DNA of 5,499 nucleotides from Prevotella sp. (GTDB taxonomy: Bacteria; Bacteroidota; Bacteroidia; Bacteroidales; Bacteroidaceae). The position numbers were made by a program, and so were the translations under genes. Each line of letters begins with the position of its first letter. Within the stretch, counting starts at the first letter, position 1. The notes below the pieces were generated by a model. That model was not told where the DNA came from, did no database searches, and saw only the letters and a program-made list of their open reading frames with translations. Shown here piece by piece: positions 1-5,499 of the stretch. The stretch covers positions 1 to 5,499 of the forward strand of contig JAJWLX010000118.1 in NCBI GenBank assembly GCA_021636625.1, written 5' to 3'.

Positions 1-1966
1 TCTGCGTGCAAGTGTAGACGCGAGCGAGGTAGTAGAAATCGGCATCAGTTTGAATATTTATTGACACAGGAGCTGAAGTAGTGGGAGTTATGCTACAGAG
101 CTTGGTTGATAACTTTCCCCAGGCTGTGCGAGGAGCGCCAGCTTGATCGGCTGCCTTGAAGGAAGTCGCTTTATTGAGAGGAATCACCTGAAGATACTTC
201 GTTCCAGATACATTATATGGCTTGTTGCCTTCAAAGTTATTGGAGGCTGTTAAGGTCTTAGAACCTGTATCAGTATAATTGGAGGTGGTAGGTACTGTAT
301 TGTCTAAACCATAATAATATCTGTATGTATCATCCTTGAATCGGCGGGTATCAGCTACAGTTTTGTCCGTAAGGTTCAGAACCGCAAGTCCCAGACTGTG
401 CTCCATTGGGAATGTTAACGTGGAAGCATCACTAGCTACAACACCCTTAGCAACCTGAAAATCCTGAGCCAAAAGAGTGTTTTGGGCACTCTGATCTGAT
501 GCAGGCGAAAGGGAACTAATCTTGCTGGCAAAGAAATCCGTTGCAGTATTAGTAGCGTCAGTATTTACTGCTGGAGCCTTAGTATCAGAATATGGATAGT
601 ATGCGAAATACTTATATCCTGCCAACTTTAAGAACTTCTTGCTTGAAGTCCATTGATTGTTACTTCCCAATGTAAGCTTCACGTTTTTTTCTACTATCTG
701 GTTATTCTTATCAACCACATAGAGACCGATAGCATCGTTTGTTGTGAAGGATTCCTTAGGGAATGATGACGCTGTCCATGTGCTAGGATACGTTACATCA
801 GTAGCGTCCAGGGTATTGATTGCCTTGGCAGAGAGCTTGTAGATGACACTCTTTCCTGCCTCCCATTTTTGTCCATCCAAATCAACTGTCAAGACCTGAG
901 TCTGACTATTCAGCTTGAACGTAAACTCCAACTTTGCCCCATCAGGCAAGGTCTGCGGAATCATCATCAAGGTCTGACTATCATCAGTAAGAGGCAAATC
1001 AGAACCCACTGTGACATTCTTTGTAGAAAGATCAAATGTATAGGTGCCTTTAGCAGAACCGAGATTCCAATTTGCGGATGAAGAGCTATGCTTATCATCC
1101 TGCGCAATCAGCTGACAAACGCCTTCATTAGGAATATCTTTCAGAGATACGCTTGTTAGTTGCGCACCACTGCCAATCACATCTGACAAATCACTACTCA
1201 TCGCAAAAGAAACTGCCGTGAGGGCATGAGAGAACTGCAAATCTACGGGTGTATTCGCTGCAGTTTTGCTTCGCTGTGCCGCATTCGTTGCAACAATTAA
1301 ATCTGGCTGATTTACAATATCGGCAGAAGATGCCGTATAATGAATATTGGTTTGAACATTTGTAAGGTCAGAACTTGAGCTCAGCATGCTATTTGATTCT
1401 GAGCTATGAGGCGCATAAGCATGGAAAGAGACTTTGGAATCAATAGGCCAGGTGTTGTTAGAGGCATCTGGAACATTCCAATAGTTTCTAGTAGAATTGG
1501 TTGCAGTAGCATCACTGAATAATGAGACATAAGCACCCTCATTTTGATATAAAGCTGTGACACCAAATTTTGAATAATCACTGAGATCATTTTTCTTGCT
1601 GCCACGAGTCTGCACTACCCTCTCCTGCTCCACATCTTCGATGGGTGCACCGGAACGGGTGATGGGGGTACCTTGCTTGCTCCAGATATGGATACCATCC
1701 TGTACCACCGGATGCAAGTAGAGAGGTTTTGCAAGATTGGCATTCACATGAATGGGCGCCTCATTATCCCTCACCCCAGCACTTCTGGAAGATGGATTCT
1801 GAGGAGCAGACTTGGTGTTTGCATCCCATTGGTGCGCCATGCTTGCAATGAAATTAATCTGATCTGTAGAAAGATGGGCTTGCTGCAGCGACTCGCTTTC
1901 CGAACAGGAAGTTAAGAAAACGACGGCACTGAGCGCCATCATACCGCTTTTATAAGTCTTGTTCAT
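1..1966 (-). CDS. Two-domain fimbrillin-like lipoprotein, candidate pilus tip or adhesive subunit (3' partial)
   Basis: A frame of 655 codons runs without a stop from ATG at 1966-1964 to the left edge; base 1 starts the next codon, so the C-terminus is outside. I translated it by hand and found no frameshift. The N-terminus is a lipoprotein signal peptide ending in lipobox LTSC, with Cys21 as the lipidation site; the later in-frame Met9/Met10 would leave an unusually short signal. A long leader follows, with a strand-like stretch (GIHIWSK, 91-97) and then ITR|SG at Arg104; QTR|GS at Arg121 is a second candidate cleavage site. Two fimbrillin-like domains are visible. In the first (about 105-395) are VSFHAYAP (179-186), DLIVA (222-226) and LQFSHALTAVSF (243-254). 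In the second (about 400 onward) are KYFAYYPYSD (452-461), LLAQDF (498-503) and LTFPMEHSLGLAVLNL (517-532). This F(A)YxP plus FxHxL pattern is typical of the Mfa_like_1 (PF13149) family. It follows the accessory subunit by 85 bp and is probably co-transcribed. The tip role is inferred from size, domain duplication and operon position; no von Willebrand A domain is visible. Confidence 0.88.
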   Translation of the reverse strand, partial: MNKTYKSGMMALSAVVFLTSCSESESLQQAHLSTDQINFIASMAHQWDANTKSAPQNPSSRSAGVRDNEAPIHVNANLAKPLYLHPVVQDGIHIWSKQGTPITRSGAPIEDVEQERVVQTRGSKKNDLSDYSKFGVTALYQNEGAYVSLFSDATATNSTRNYWNVPDASNNTWPIDSKVSFHAYAPHSSESNSMLSSSSDLTNVQTNIHYTASSADIVNQPDLIVATNAAQRSKTAANTPVDLQFSHALTAVSFAMSSDLSDVIGSGAQLTSVSLKDIPNEGVCQLIAQDDKHSSSSANWNLGSAKGTYTFDLSTKNVTVGSDLPLTDDSQTLMMIPQTLPDGAKLEFTFKLNSQTQVLTVDLDGQKWEAGKSVIYKLSAKAINTLDATDVTYPSTWTASSFPKESFTTNDAIGLYVVDKNNQIVEKNVKLTLGSNNQWTSSKKFLKLAGYKYFAYYPYSDTKAPAVNTDATNTATDFFASKISSLSPASDQSAQNTLLAQDFQVAKGVVASDASTLTFPMEHSLGLAVLNLTDKTVADTRRFKDDTYRYYYGLDNTVPTTSNYTDTGSKTLTASNNFEGNKPYNVSGTKYLQVIPLNKATSFKAADQAGAPRTAWGKLSTKLCSITPTTSAPVSINIQTDADFYYLARVYTCTQ

Positions 1967-1983
1967 AATTCTATATTTTTTAA

Positions 1984-2022
1984 ATTGATGAAGCCCCACT
2001 CTATTCATGGGGCTTCATTGAT
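1984..2022 (-). promoter_or_regulatory. Strong intergenic hairpin between accessory subunit and two-domain fimbrillin
   Basis: A perfect 10-bp stem (1989-1998 with 2008-2017, core GAAGCCCC/GGGGCTTC) closes a 9-base loop. It extends through A-T and G-T pairs to 1984-2022. It lies about 30 bases past the stop at 2052 and 18 bases before the ATG at 1966. In the transcribed direction it is followed by an AU-rich, mostly A stretch with no run of U, so it is not a textbook intrinsic terminator. It may act as a leaky attenuator, an mRNA 3'-end stabiliser or a processing site; these are inferences. Confidence 0.6.
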
Positions 2023-2051
2023 ATATCGTAAGATTTCTATTGATTTCGTTC

Positions 2052-3137
2052 TTATTGCAAATCCAGATTTCTATCAGGCTCTGACTGCCATTGATTGAGA
2101 GTTGGAATTGAACCAGAGAAATATGGATAAGCTTCGTATTTGGTGATGACACCACCATTCTTGCCCGTTACACTACCATTGATAACGATATCTATCTTAT
2201 AGTGATAATTAGGCAGAACATGCTTATCAGGCATTTCCACCTTGAAGTTAGACTTCCAAATAGTATATTTGGTACCATCAGCACCTTTAACTTCAGAATG
2301 TGCCCAAATATCGAGATAAGTCCCTTTAGAAGAATTTGGATCTGGATCTGTATTTGCATTTGCATTTGCATACACATAATATGTACCCGCTGATGTTGGG
2401 GCAGCTACAGATGATATTGGAGTTGAAACCTTATCAAAATCTGCAAAAGTCGTAGAAGATGGCATGGATGGACTAGTGAAATCCGATTGCTGATACAAAG
2501 TCGAAGTTGGCACATTGCAGAGCTGATAGCTATCTACCACGATAGGGAAACCTGTTGTCTGGTCATTATTCACCGCAATGGTATAATCAATACGGCTTGC
2601 CAAACGTTTCAACGTAATAGTAGCAGGACTTGCAGAACTTGCAGAGCTTGTATCAAAATTTGAGCTTACTCCCATCATCAAGAGACATTCGTCATCATTT
2701 GGTGCTTTTGCATTGAAGGAGAGGGATTTAGCCTGAAATACACTCAAGGTGGAAACGCCATCAAAAGGAGATGTGCCCTTATTCAGAGTCTTTGCATTAG
2801 CTACGGCATAGACAGAACAACCTGTTGCCTTTCTGGTTTTCACAACAACTGCAGTAGGCTTACCATCACTGAAATCCTTACTGGTGAAGCCGATGACATC
2901 ACCATTGCTATTGAAGATAAAAATAGAGAGGTCAAAGATGTTAGTTTCCTTGGGAGGTAGTGTTGCCGTAGCAGTTCCTCCCTCCCCAGCTTTCGTACCT
3001 GGAGAGGCAAGCACCTTCAGGCTCACCATTCCCTGCTCCTCCTGGTCCAGATCCTGCTGCGAACAGGCAGCAAGGATGCACAGGAGTAGCAACAGCGGAA
3101 TTACACCTAGTCGATATATGATTACTCTTAGAGTCAT
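2052..3137 (-). CDS. Accessory (minor) fimbrillin subunit, lipoprotein
   Basis: This 361-residue protein starts at ATG 3137. It has a classic lipoprotein signal: basic N-terminus, a Leu-rich core and lipobox ILAAC with Cys25. Mature features resemble FimA/Mfa1-type fimbrillins: a short hydrophobic strand (VSLKVLAS, 38-45) followed by GTK|AG at Lys49-Ala50, a candidate protease-activation site; IFDLSIFIFNSNGDVIG (67-83), the usual 'fv(f)d..G' strand pair; LKRLASRIDY (176-185); YQLCNVP (204-210); and LPNYHYKIDIVINGSV (308-323), the conserved Asn-x-x-Tyr C-terminal strand region. The stalk has equivalents of the last three. The C-terminus has NQW (348-350) then LDLQ. The protein is rich in Ser/Thr, with simple repeats at SSASSASPA and ANANANTDPDP. 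It probably belongs to the minor, FimC/D- or Mfa3/4-like subunits that sit near the tip, but I cannot say which. The start is fixed by the signal peptide; no strong ribosome binding site is seen, as expected in Bacteroidota. Confidence 0.85.
   Translation of the reverse strand: MTLRVIIYRLGVIPLLLLLCILAACSQQDLDQEEQGMVSLKVLASPGTKAGEGGTATATLPPKETNIFDLSIFIFNSNGDVIGFTSKDFSDGKPTAVVVKTRKATGCSVYAVANAKTLNKGTSPFDGVSTLSVFQAKSLSFNAKAPNDDECLLMMGVSSNFDTSSASSASPATITLKRLASRIDYTIAVNNDQTTGFPIVVDSYQLCNVPTSTLYQQSDFTSPSMPSSTTFADFDKVSTPISSVAAPTSAGTYYVYANANANTDPDPNSSKGTYLDIWAHSEVKGADGTKYTIWKSNFKVEMPDKHVLPNYHYKIDIVINGSVTGKNGGVITKYEAYPYFSGSIPTLNQWQSEPDRNLDLQ
2338..2369. repeat. Coding hexanucleotide repeats (ggatct x2, atttgc x3)
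   Basis: On the plus strand two copies of ggatct (2338-2349) and, after a 2-base gap, three copies of atttgc (2352-2369) lie inside the accessory fimbrillin gene. They encode the ANANAN and DPDP parts of ANANANTDPDP (residues 257-267). Because the unit is six bases, copy-number change would add or remove dipeptides without shifting frame. Confidence 0.7.
2622..2648. repeat. Coding 9-bp imperfect tandem repeat, three units
   Basis: Three imperfect 9-base units (2622-2630, 2631-2639, 2640-2648) encode SSASSASPA around residues 164-172 of the accessory fimbrillin. They form a flexible Ser/Ala-rich stretch just before the conserved LKRLASRIDY strand. The units differ by one or two bases, and the length preserves frame. 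Confidence 0.6.
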
Positions 3138-3199
3138 GAATTATCTACTTTAATATTTATATATTTGGATGATAGATCTTATGTAAATCACTTCAGACA

Positions 3200-4078
3200 T
3201 TACTCAAATGTATATGAATTATCGATGTCTTCGAAAGGCAGGATCTTAATTGTGATTCCTGCGATGTAATCAACGATCACATAGAAGACAATATTATCAT
3301 TCGGCTTGATAATTAGCGGATTTCCCTTCTCATCTACCGTAGTATCGATAATCAGTTCGCCGTCTTGCTTATAGATTAGCAATCGACAAGGTTCTTCACC
3401 CGTTGGAAGCAAGGTAACCGAAGAAGTCATCCAGTCATCTTTCGTTACGAACTTGCCAGGAAGTCGATAGTTTACAACTTTTCCCCCCGGACCTCCTCCA
3501 TAGGTGATACCGCTGTGAAGTCCTTGCAGGACGACCTTGAAATTACCATCCCCATAGCGTGGGCGGATACATCTGGCATATACCCTAGCCTTTGCTCGAA
3601 TATCCTGAAGCGTAATAATCCTTTCTTCTTCCGTTTCTCCAGTTCCATTGACAACAGTAGAAAGATTACCATAATAAATGGCATTTAAGTCGCAAGCCAG
3701 ACTATCCCTTTCAGTTGCCAGCTGTAGCCATACATTGTTGATAGACTCCCCGAGTTTTGGTTCAGTCATTTCAAAAAGGTTGGCAGCATCACTTGAAAGA
3801 GCCACGAAGGTAAGGCTATCGCGGTTGTCATAGGCAATACGGATTTTGCCATCTTCCTCCTTTATATATTTCCCGACATATATGCCATCTTTAAAGGCAT
3901 ACAGGGTATTAACTGGAGCAACAGAATCAGGAATCACCTGACCTGTGCTATCAGCGAGCCGCAAAACGATGTCGTATTGCCTGCGTGCAGGATACTCATC
4001 GTAAATGCTGCATGAGGCTATAACTAAGATGGTTACAGCACAGAGCAATATGTTTCTTATGATTCTGTTGCTTGTCAT
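3200..4078 (-). CDS. FimB/Mfa2-family pilus anchor lipoprotein
   Basis: This 292-residue protein starts at ATG 4078; its length is normal for the FimB/Mfa2 family (PF08842). In characterised type V pili this family caps the base of the fibre, fixes it in the outer membrane and limits its length. The N-terminus is a lipoprotein signal with lipobox VIASC (Cys23), followed by SIYDEYP, the 'SC(S)..D' opening common in this family. RQYDIVLRLAD (33-43) is the first strand, and LYAFKDGIYVGKY (59-71) matches the 'v.vfd.dG.fv' motif of Mfa2-like proteins. Other Cys residues are at 129, 170 and 231. No TR or TK cleavage site follows the first strand, unlike in the three fimbrillins here, which fits an anchor that is not proteolytically opened. 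The C-terminus, PFEDIDNSYTFE, resembles that of the stalk. It lies directly after the stalk gene, the order seen in fimA-fimB and mfa1-mfa2. The spacing of 228 bp is large because of the inserted repeat element. Confidence 0.88.
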   Translation of the reverse strand: MTSNRIIRNILLCAVTILVIASCSIYDEYPARRQYDIVLRLADSTGQVIPDSVAPVNTLYAFKDGIYVGKYIKEEDGKIRIAYDNRDSLTFVALSSDAANLFEMTEPKLGESINNVWLQLATERDSLACDLNAIYYGNLSTVVNGTGETEEERIITLQDIRAKARVYARCIRPRYGDGNFKVVLQGLHSGITYGGGPGGKVVNYRLPGKFVTKDDWMTSSVTLLPTGEEPCRLLIYKQDGELIIDTTVDEKGNPLIIKPNDNIVFYVIVDYIAGITIKILPFEDIDNSYTFE

Positions 4079-4109
4079 ATTATTACTAAATATTTTTATT
4101 CTTATTTAC

Positions 4110-4289
4110 TGAGCTTTCGCAAGTAGGCTCCACACGCCCTGAAAGGGCAGAAGCTTTCAAGAACCAGGCAATTTATAAGGCTTTTGCCCTTACAGGGCGC
4201 CTTGCCGACTGCTATTATACCCAGGGTGTTGCCCTGGGCTAGGAGCTTTTGGGCTTTCAGCCCGTTCCTGAACCACATGCGAAAGTTCA
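4110..4289. repeat. 180-bp palindrome-rich intergenic repeat element with inverted ends (REP-like)
   Basis: This fills most of the gap between stalk and anchor genes. The ends form an imperfect inverted repeat, 4110-4124 against 4275-4289 (13 of 15 positions pair; core CTTTCGCA/TGCGAAAG). Inside are four GC-rich palindromes: 4136-4148 (GCCCT-gaa-AGGGC), 4186-4198 (GCCCT-tac-AGGGC), 4220-4238 (CCCAGGG-tgttg-CCCTGGG) and 4251-4263 (GGGCT-ttc-AGCCC). The first two also pair with each other over 20 bases (4135-4154 with 4180-4199, 18 matches), so alternative folds exist. The stretch is much more GC-rich than its AT-rich flanks. I recall similar palindromic intergenic sequences recurring in Prevotella and Bacteroides genomes, often mis-called as short proteins. 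Assignment to a REP/BIME class mobilised by a RAYT-type transposase is inference. No transposase is present here. In the mRNA it would form a structured block after the stalk stop codon. Confidence 0.72.
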
Positions 4290-4306
4290 ATTAACTATTT
4301 AGATTA

Positions 4307-5499
4307 TTACTCAAATGTTGTAGTCTGAGCTGCATCCTCCCAATCCGCAACATTTACTGTCAACTCAGCAGTCTGAGGACCAGTTGTCACCCATGGATTA
4401 CTTGCTCCGATTGTTTTGATTACAACTGTGCACTGATAGTTTTTACCTGCTAATGTCTGTGATTTAGTTCCACCATCAGCAGCAGCTCCAGTAGGATGTT
4501 CTGTAGAATAATTCTCATTTAATGCTAAAGGATAATAAACAGTTTCTCCTGCTCCAGAACCATCCTTTTTAAAATTACCAGCAATAACAAGAATCGTTTT
4601 ATGTGATGAAGTATTACTATTAGGAATTGTATAAAGAATAGGCTGTCCTGTATAAGAAGTATTACCAGTGCCAAGAGGAGATGTACTTGTAATTGCTTTG
4701 GCTAAAACATCTTTCTTAGTACCTGTAGTACCACCAGCATTATCTATATTAGTTCCATTCAGATATCCAGATGTACTAGCCTGACCTGTATCAGAAAAAG
4801 CAAGCTTATCTGGTACATTTAACAAGAAAATCTCCTCTGGGGTGAATGTAGCACTTGCATATGGACCGGAAAAATCTACTTTCAAATCTTTGAGAGTAAC
4901 CTTAGAAACCAAATTTTTCACTTTTACAGTTGCTGTAAAAGTCGAGTTAGAACCAGCTGTTAATGCTATTACTTTACCAAATTTCGGAAACTTTGTAGCG
5001 TCAATTGTAGTATTAGTTGCAGAACCTGTTAAAGCTGTAACAGCATCCATTGTTACGTTACTAAAATCAGTAGGACTATTTGGCTTTGAAGTAAAAGCTG
5101 TAGTTCCACTATTATCCTTTGTATTCACTGCAACAAGAACCTGGTCATCCGCCTGCAAAGTAGAAGTTACTACCTTAACTTTAACGCCACTTGCTGTCGT
5201 AAAAGTACCATCAGTTGTTCCACTTGCCTCCTTATCAGCAGTAGCACTACTAGCCAGGCTAGCAACAACACGATAGTTATTACTCTTATCATAAATACCA
5301 ACCGTCATGTCATTAATTTGCTTTTCATCATCAGTTAATGCAGAACGAGTTCCCAGATTACCAGTATTGACAGAAAGTAAAAGAACACGCTGATCCTTTT
5401 CATTCAGGCCACCACCATTCTGTGCCACATCCTCACTAGAGCAGGATGTGAACCATAATGCAGCGGCTGCCAATGCGAGGAAGCCGATGCTAATCTTAG
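4307..5499 (-). CDS. Major stalk-type fimbrillin (FimA/Mfa1-like type V pilin), 5' partial
   Basis: The frame is open from the right edge to the TAA at 4309-4307, giving 396 visible codons. A TTG at 5473 could be read as a start but falls inside the signal peptide: the frame continues upstream as KISIGFLA and the true start is outside. The visible N-terminus is a lipoprotein signal with lipobox FTSC (Cys at visible residue 19). Next comes a hydrophobic strand (RVLLLSVNTG, 37-46) and then GTR|SA, with Arg51 in visible numbering, the expected Arg-type activation site of type V pilins. DMTVGIYDKSN (about 63-73), VKNLVSKVTLK (about 193-203), FLLNVPDK (about 224-231) and GKNYQCTVVIKTIG (about 351-364) are fimbrillin core strands. 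The end is VADWEDAAQTTTFE, the likely donor strand. The mature protein is very rich in Thr/Ser/Ala/Gly/Asn and has few Arg. First-gene position before a FimB/Mfa2-type anchor supports the shaft role. A minor subunit of the same fold cannot be excluded. Confidence 0.86.
   Translation of the reverse strand, partial: KISIGFLALAAAALWFTSCSSEDVAQNGGGLNEKDQRVLLLSVNTGNLGTRSALTDDEKQINDMTVGIYDKSNNYRVVASLASSATADKEASGTTDGTFTTASGVKVKVVTSTLQADDQVLVAVNTKDNSGTTAFTSKPNSPTDFSNVTMDAVTALTGSATNTTIDATKFPKFGKVIALTAGSNSTFTATVKVKNLVSKVTLKDLKVDFSGPYASATFTPEEIFLLNVPDKLAFSDTGQASTSGYLNGTNIDNAGGTTGTKKDVLAKAITSTSPLGTGNTSYTGQPILYTIPNSNTSSHKTILVIAGNFKKDGSGAGETVYYPLALNENYSTEHPTGAAADGGTKSQTLAGKNYQCTVVIKTIGASNPWVTTGPQTAELTVNVADWEDAAQTTTFE

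Noticed and set aside
869..1915. Short frames at 869-1081 (+), 1381-1605 (-) and 1673-1915 (+)
   Set aside because: All lie inside the continuous two-domain fimbrillin frame and show no recognisable protein features.
2192..2393. Overlapping frames on both strands rich in Met/Gln/Ile or Ile/Cys
   Set aside because: They are low-complexity by-products of the hexanucleotide repeats inside the accessory subunit gene.
2884..3153. Plus-strand 89-codon open frame
   Set aside because: It is antisense to the start of the accessory subunit, whose lipoprotein signal and fimbrillin motifs make the minus-strand frame clearly the real one.
3160..3167. Plus-strand TATATTTG, matching the Bacteroidota -7 consensus TAnnTTTG
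   Set aside because: No TTTG is found at the proper upstream distance and no plus-strand gene follows. An eight-base match in AT-rich DNA is expected by chance.
3472..3684. Minus-strand 70-codon frame inside the anchor gene
   Set aside because: It is a same-strand out-of-frame shadow of the FimB/Mfa2-like gene with no supporting motif.
4102..4290. Minus-strand 62-codon open frame in the stalk-anchor spacer
   Set aside because: It almost exactly covers the palindromic repeat element, has no signal peptide or family resemblance beyond repeat-derived hypothetical proteins, and its residues simply follow the hairpins. It is treated as spurious.
4842..5276. Plus-strand 144-codon open frame
   Set aside because: It is antisense to the stalk gene. 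Its Val/Ala/Leu-rich composition mirrors the Thr/Ser/Asn codons of the real gene, with no coherent domain.
5471..5473. TTG at 5473-5471 as start codon of the stalk gene
   Set aside because: It lies in the middle of the hydrophobic signal peptide. The frame stays open upstream with a Lys and more hydrophobic residues, so the real start is beyond the right edge.

Overview
This window looks like part of a type V pilus (fimbrillin) operon from a member of the Bacteroidales, most likely a Prevotella/Segatella- or Bacteroides-like gut or oral species. The support is four consecutive minus-strand genes for lipoprotein-type exported proteins, all Ser/Thr/Asn/Gly-rich and beta-type. They carry FimA/Mfa1-, FimB/Mfa2- and Mfa_like_1-type signatures, have AT-rich leaders, and lack strong Shine-Dalgarno sequences, as is usual in Bacteroidota. 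The genus is inference.

Layout in transcription order (right to left): (1) 5499-4307, a major stalk-type fimbrillin whose first few codons lie outside the window; (2) 4306-4079, a 228-bp gap almost filled by a 180-bp palindrome-rich element with imperfect inverted ends; (3) 4078-3200, a FimB/Mfa2-like pilus anchor lipoprotein; (4) 3199-3138, a short AT-rich spacer; (5) 3137-2052, an accessory fimbrillin subunit; (6) 2051-1967, a spacer with a strong hairpin; (7) 1966-1, a large fimbrillin-like protein with two Mfa_like_1-type domains, running off the left edge and a candidate tip or adhesive subunit. No plus-strand gene is convincing.

The proteins fit together as a pilus. In known type V pili, subunits are exported as lipoproteins and an Arg/Lys-specific protease cuts behind the first N-terminal strand. 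The groove this opens is filled by the C-terminal strand of the next subunit. Here the stalk (TR|SA), the accessory subunit (TK|AG) and the two-domain protein (TR|SG) each have a candidate basic cleavage site after a hydrophobic strand, while the anchor has none. The stalk and anchor also end in closely similar C-terminal peptides finishing in TFE, as expected if both donate a strand to the same stalk groove. The two hairpin-bearing spacers could help set different expression levels along one mRNA, but this is inference. No promoter, regulator, protease, tRNA, CRISPR array or insertion sequence is visible, so the operon promoter is probably beyond the right edge.
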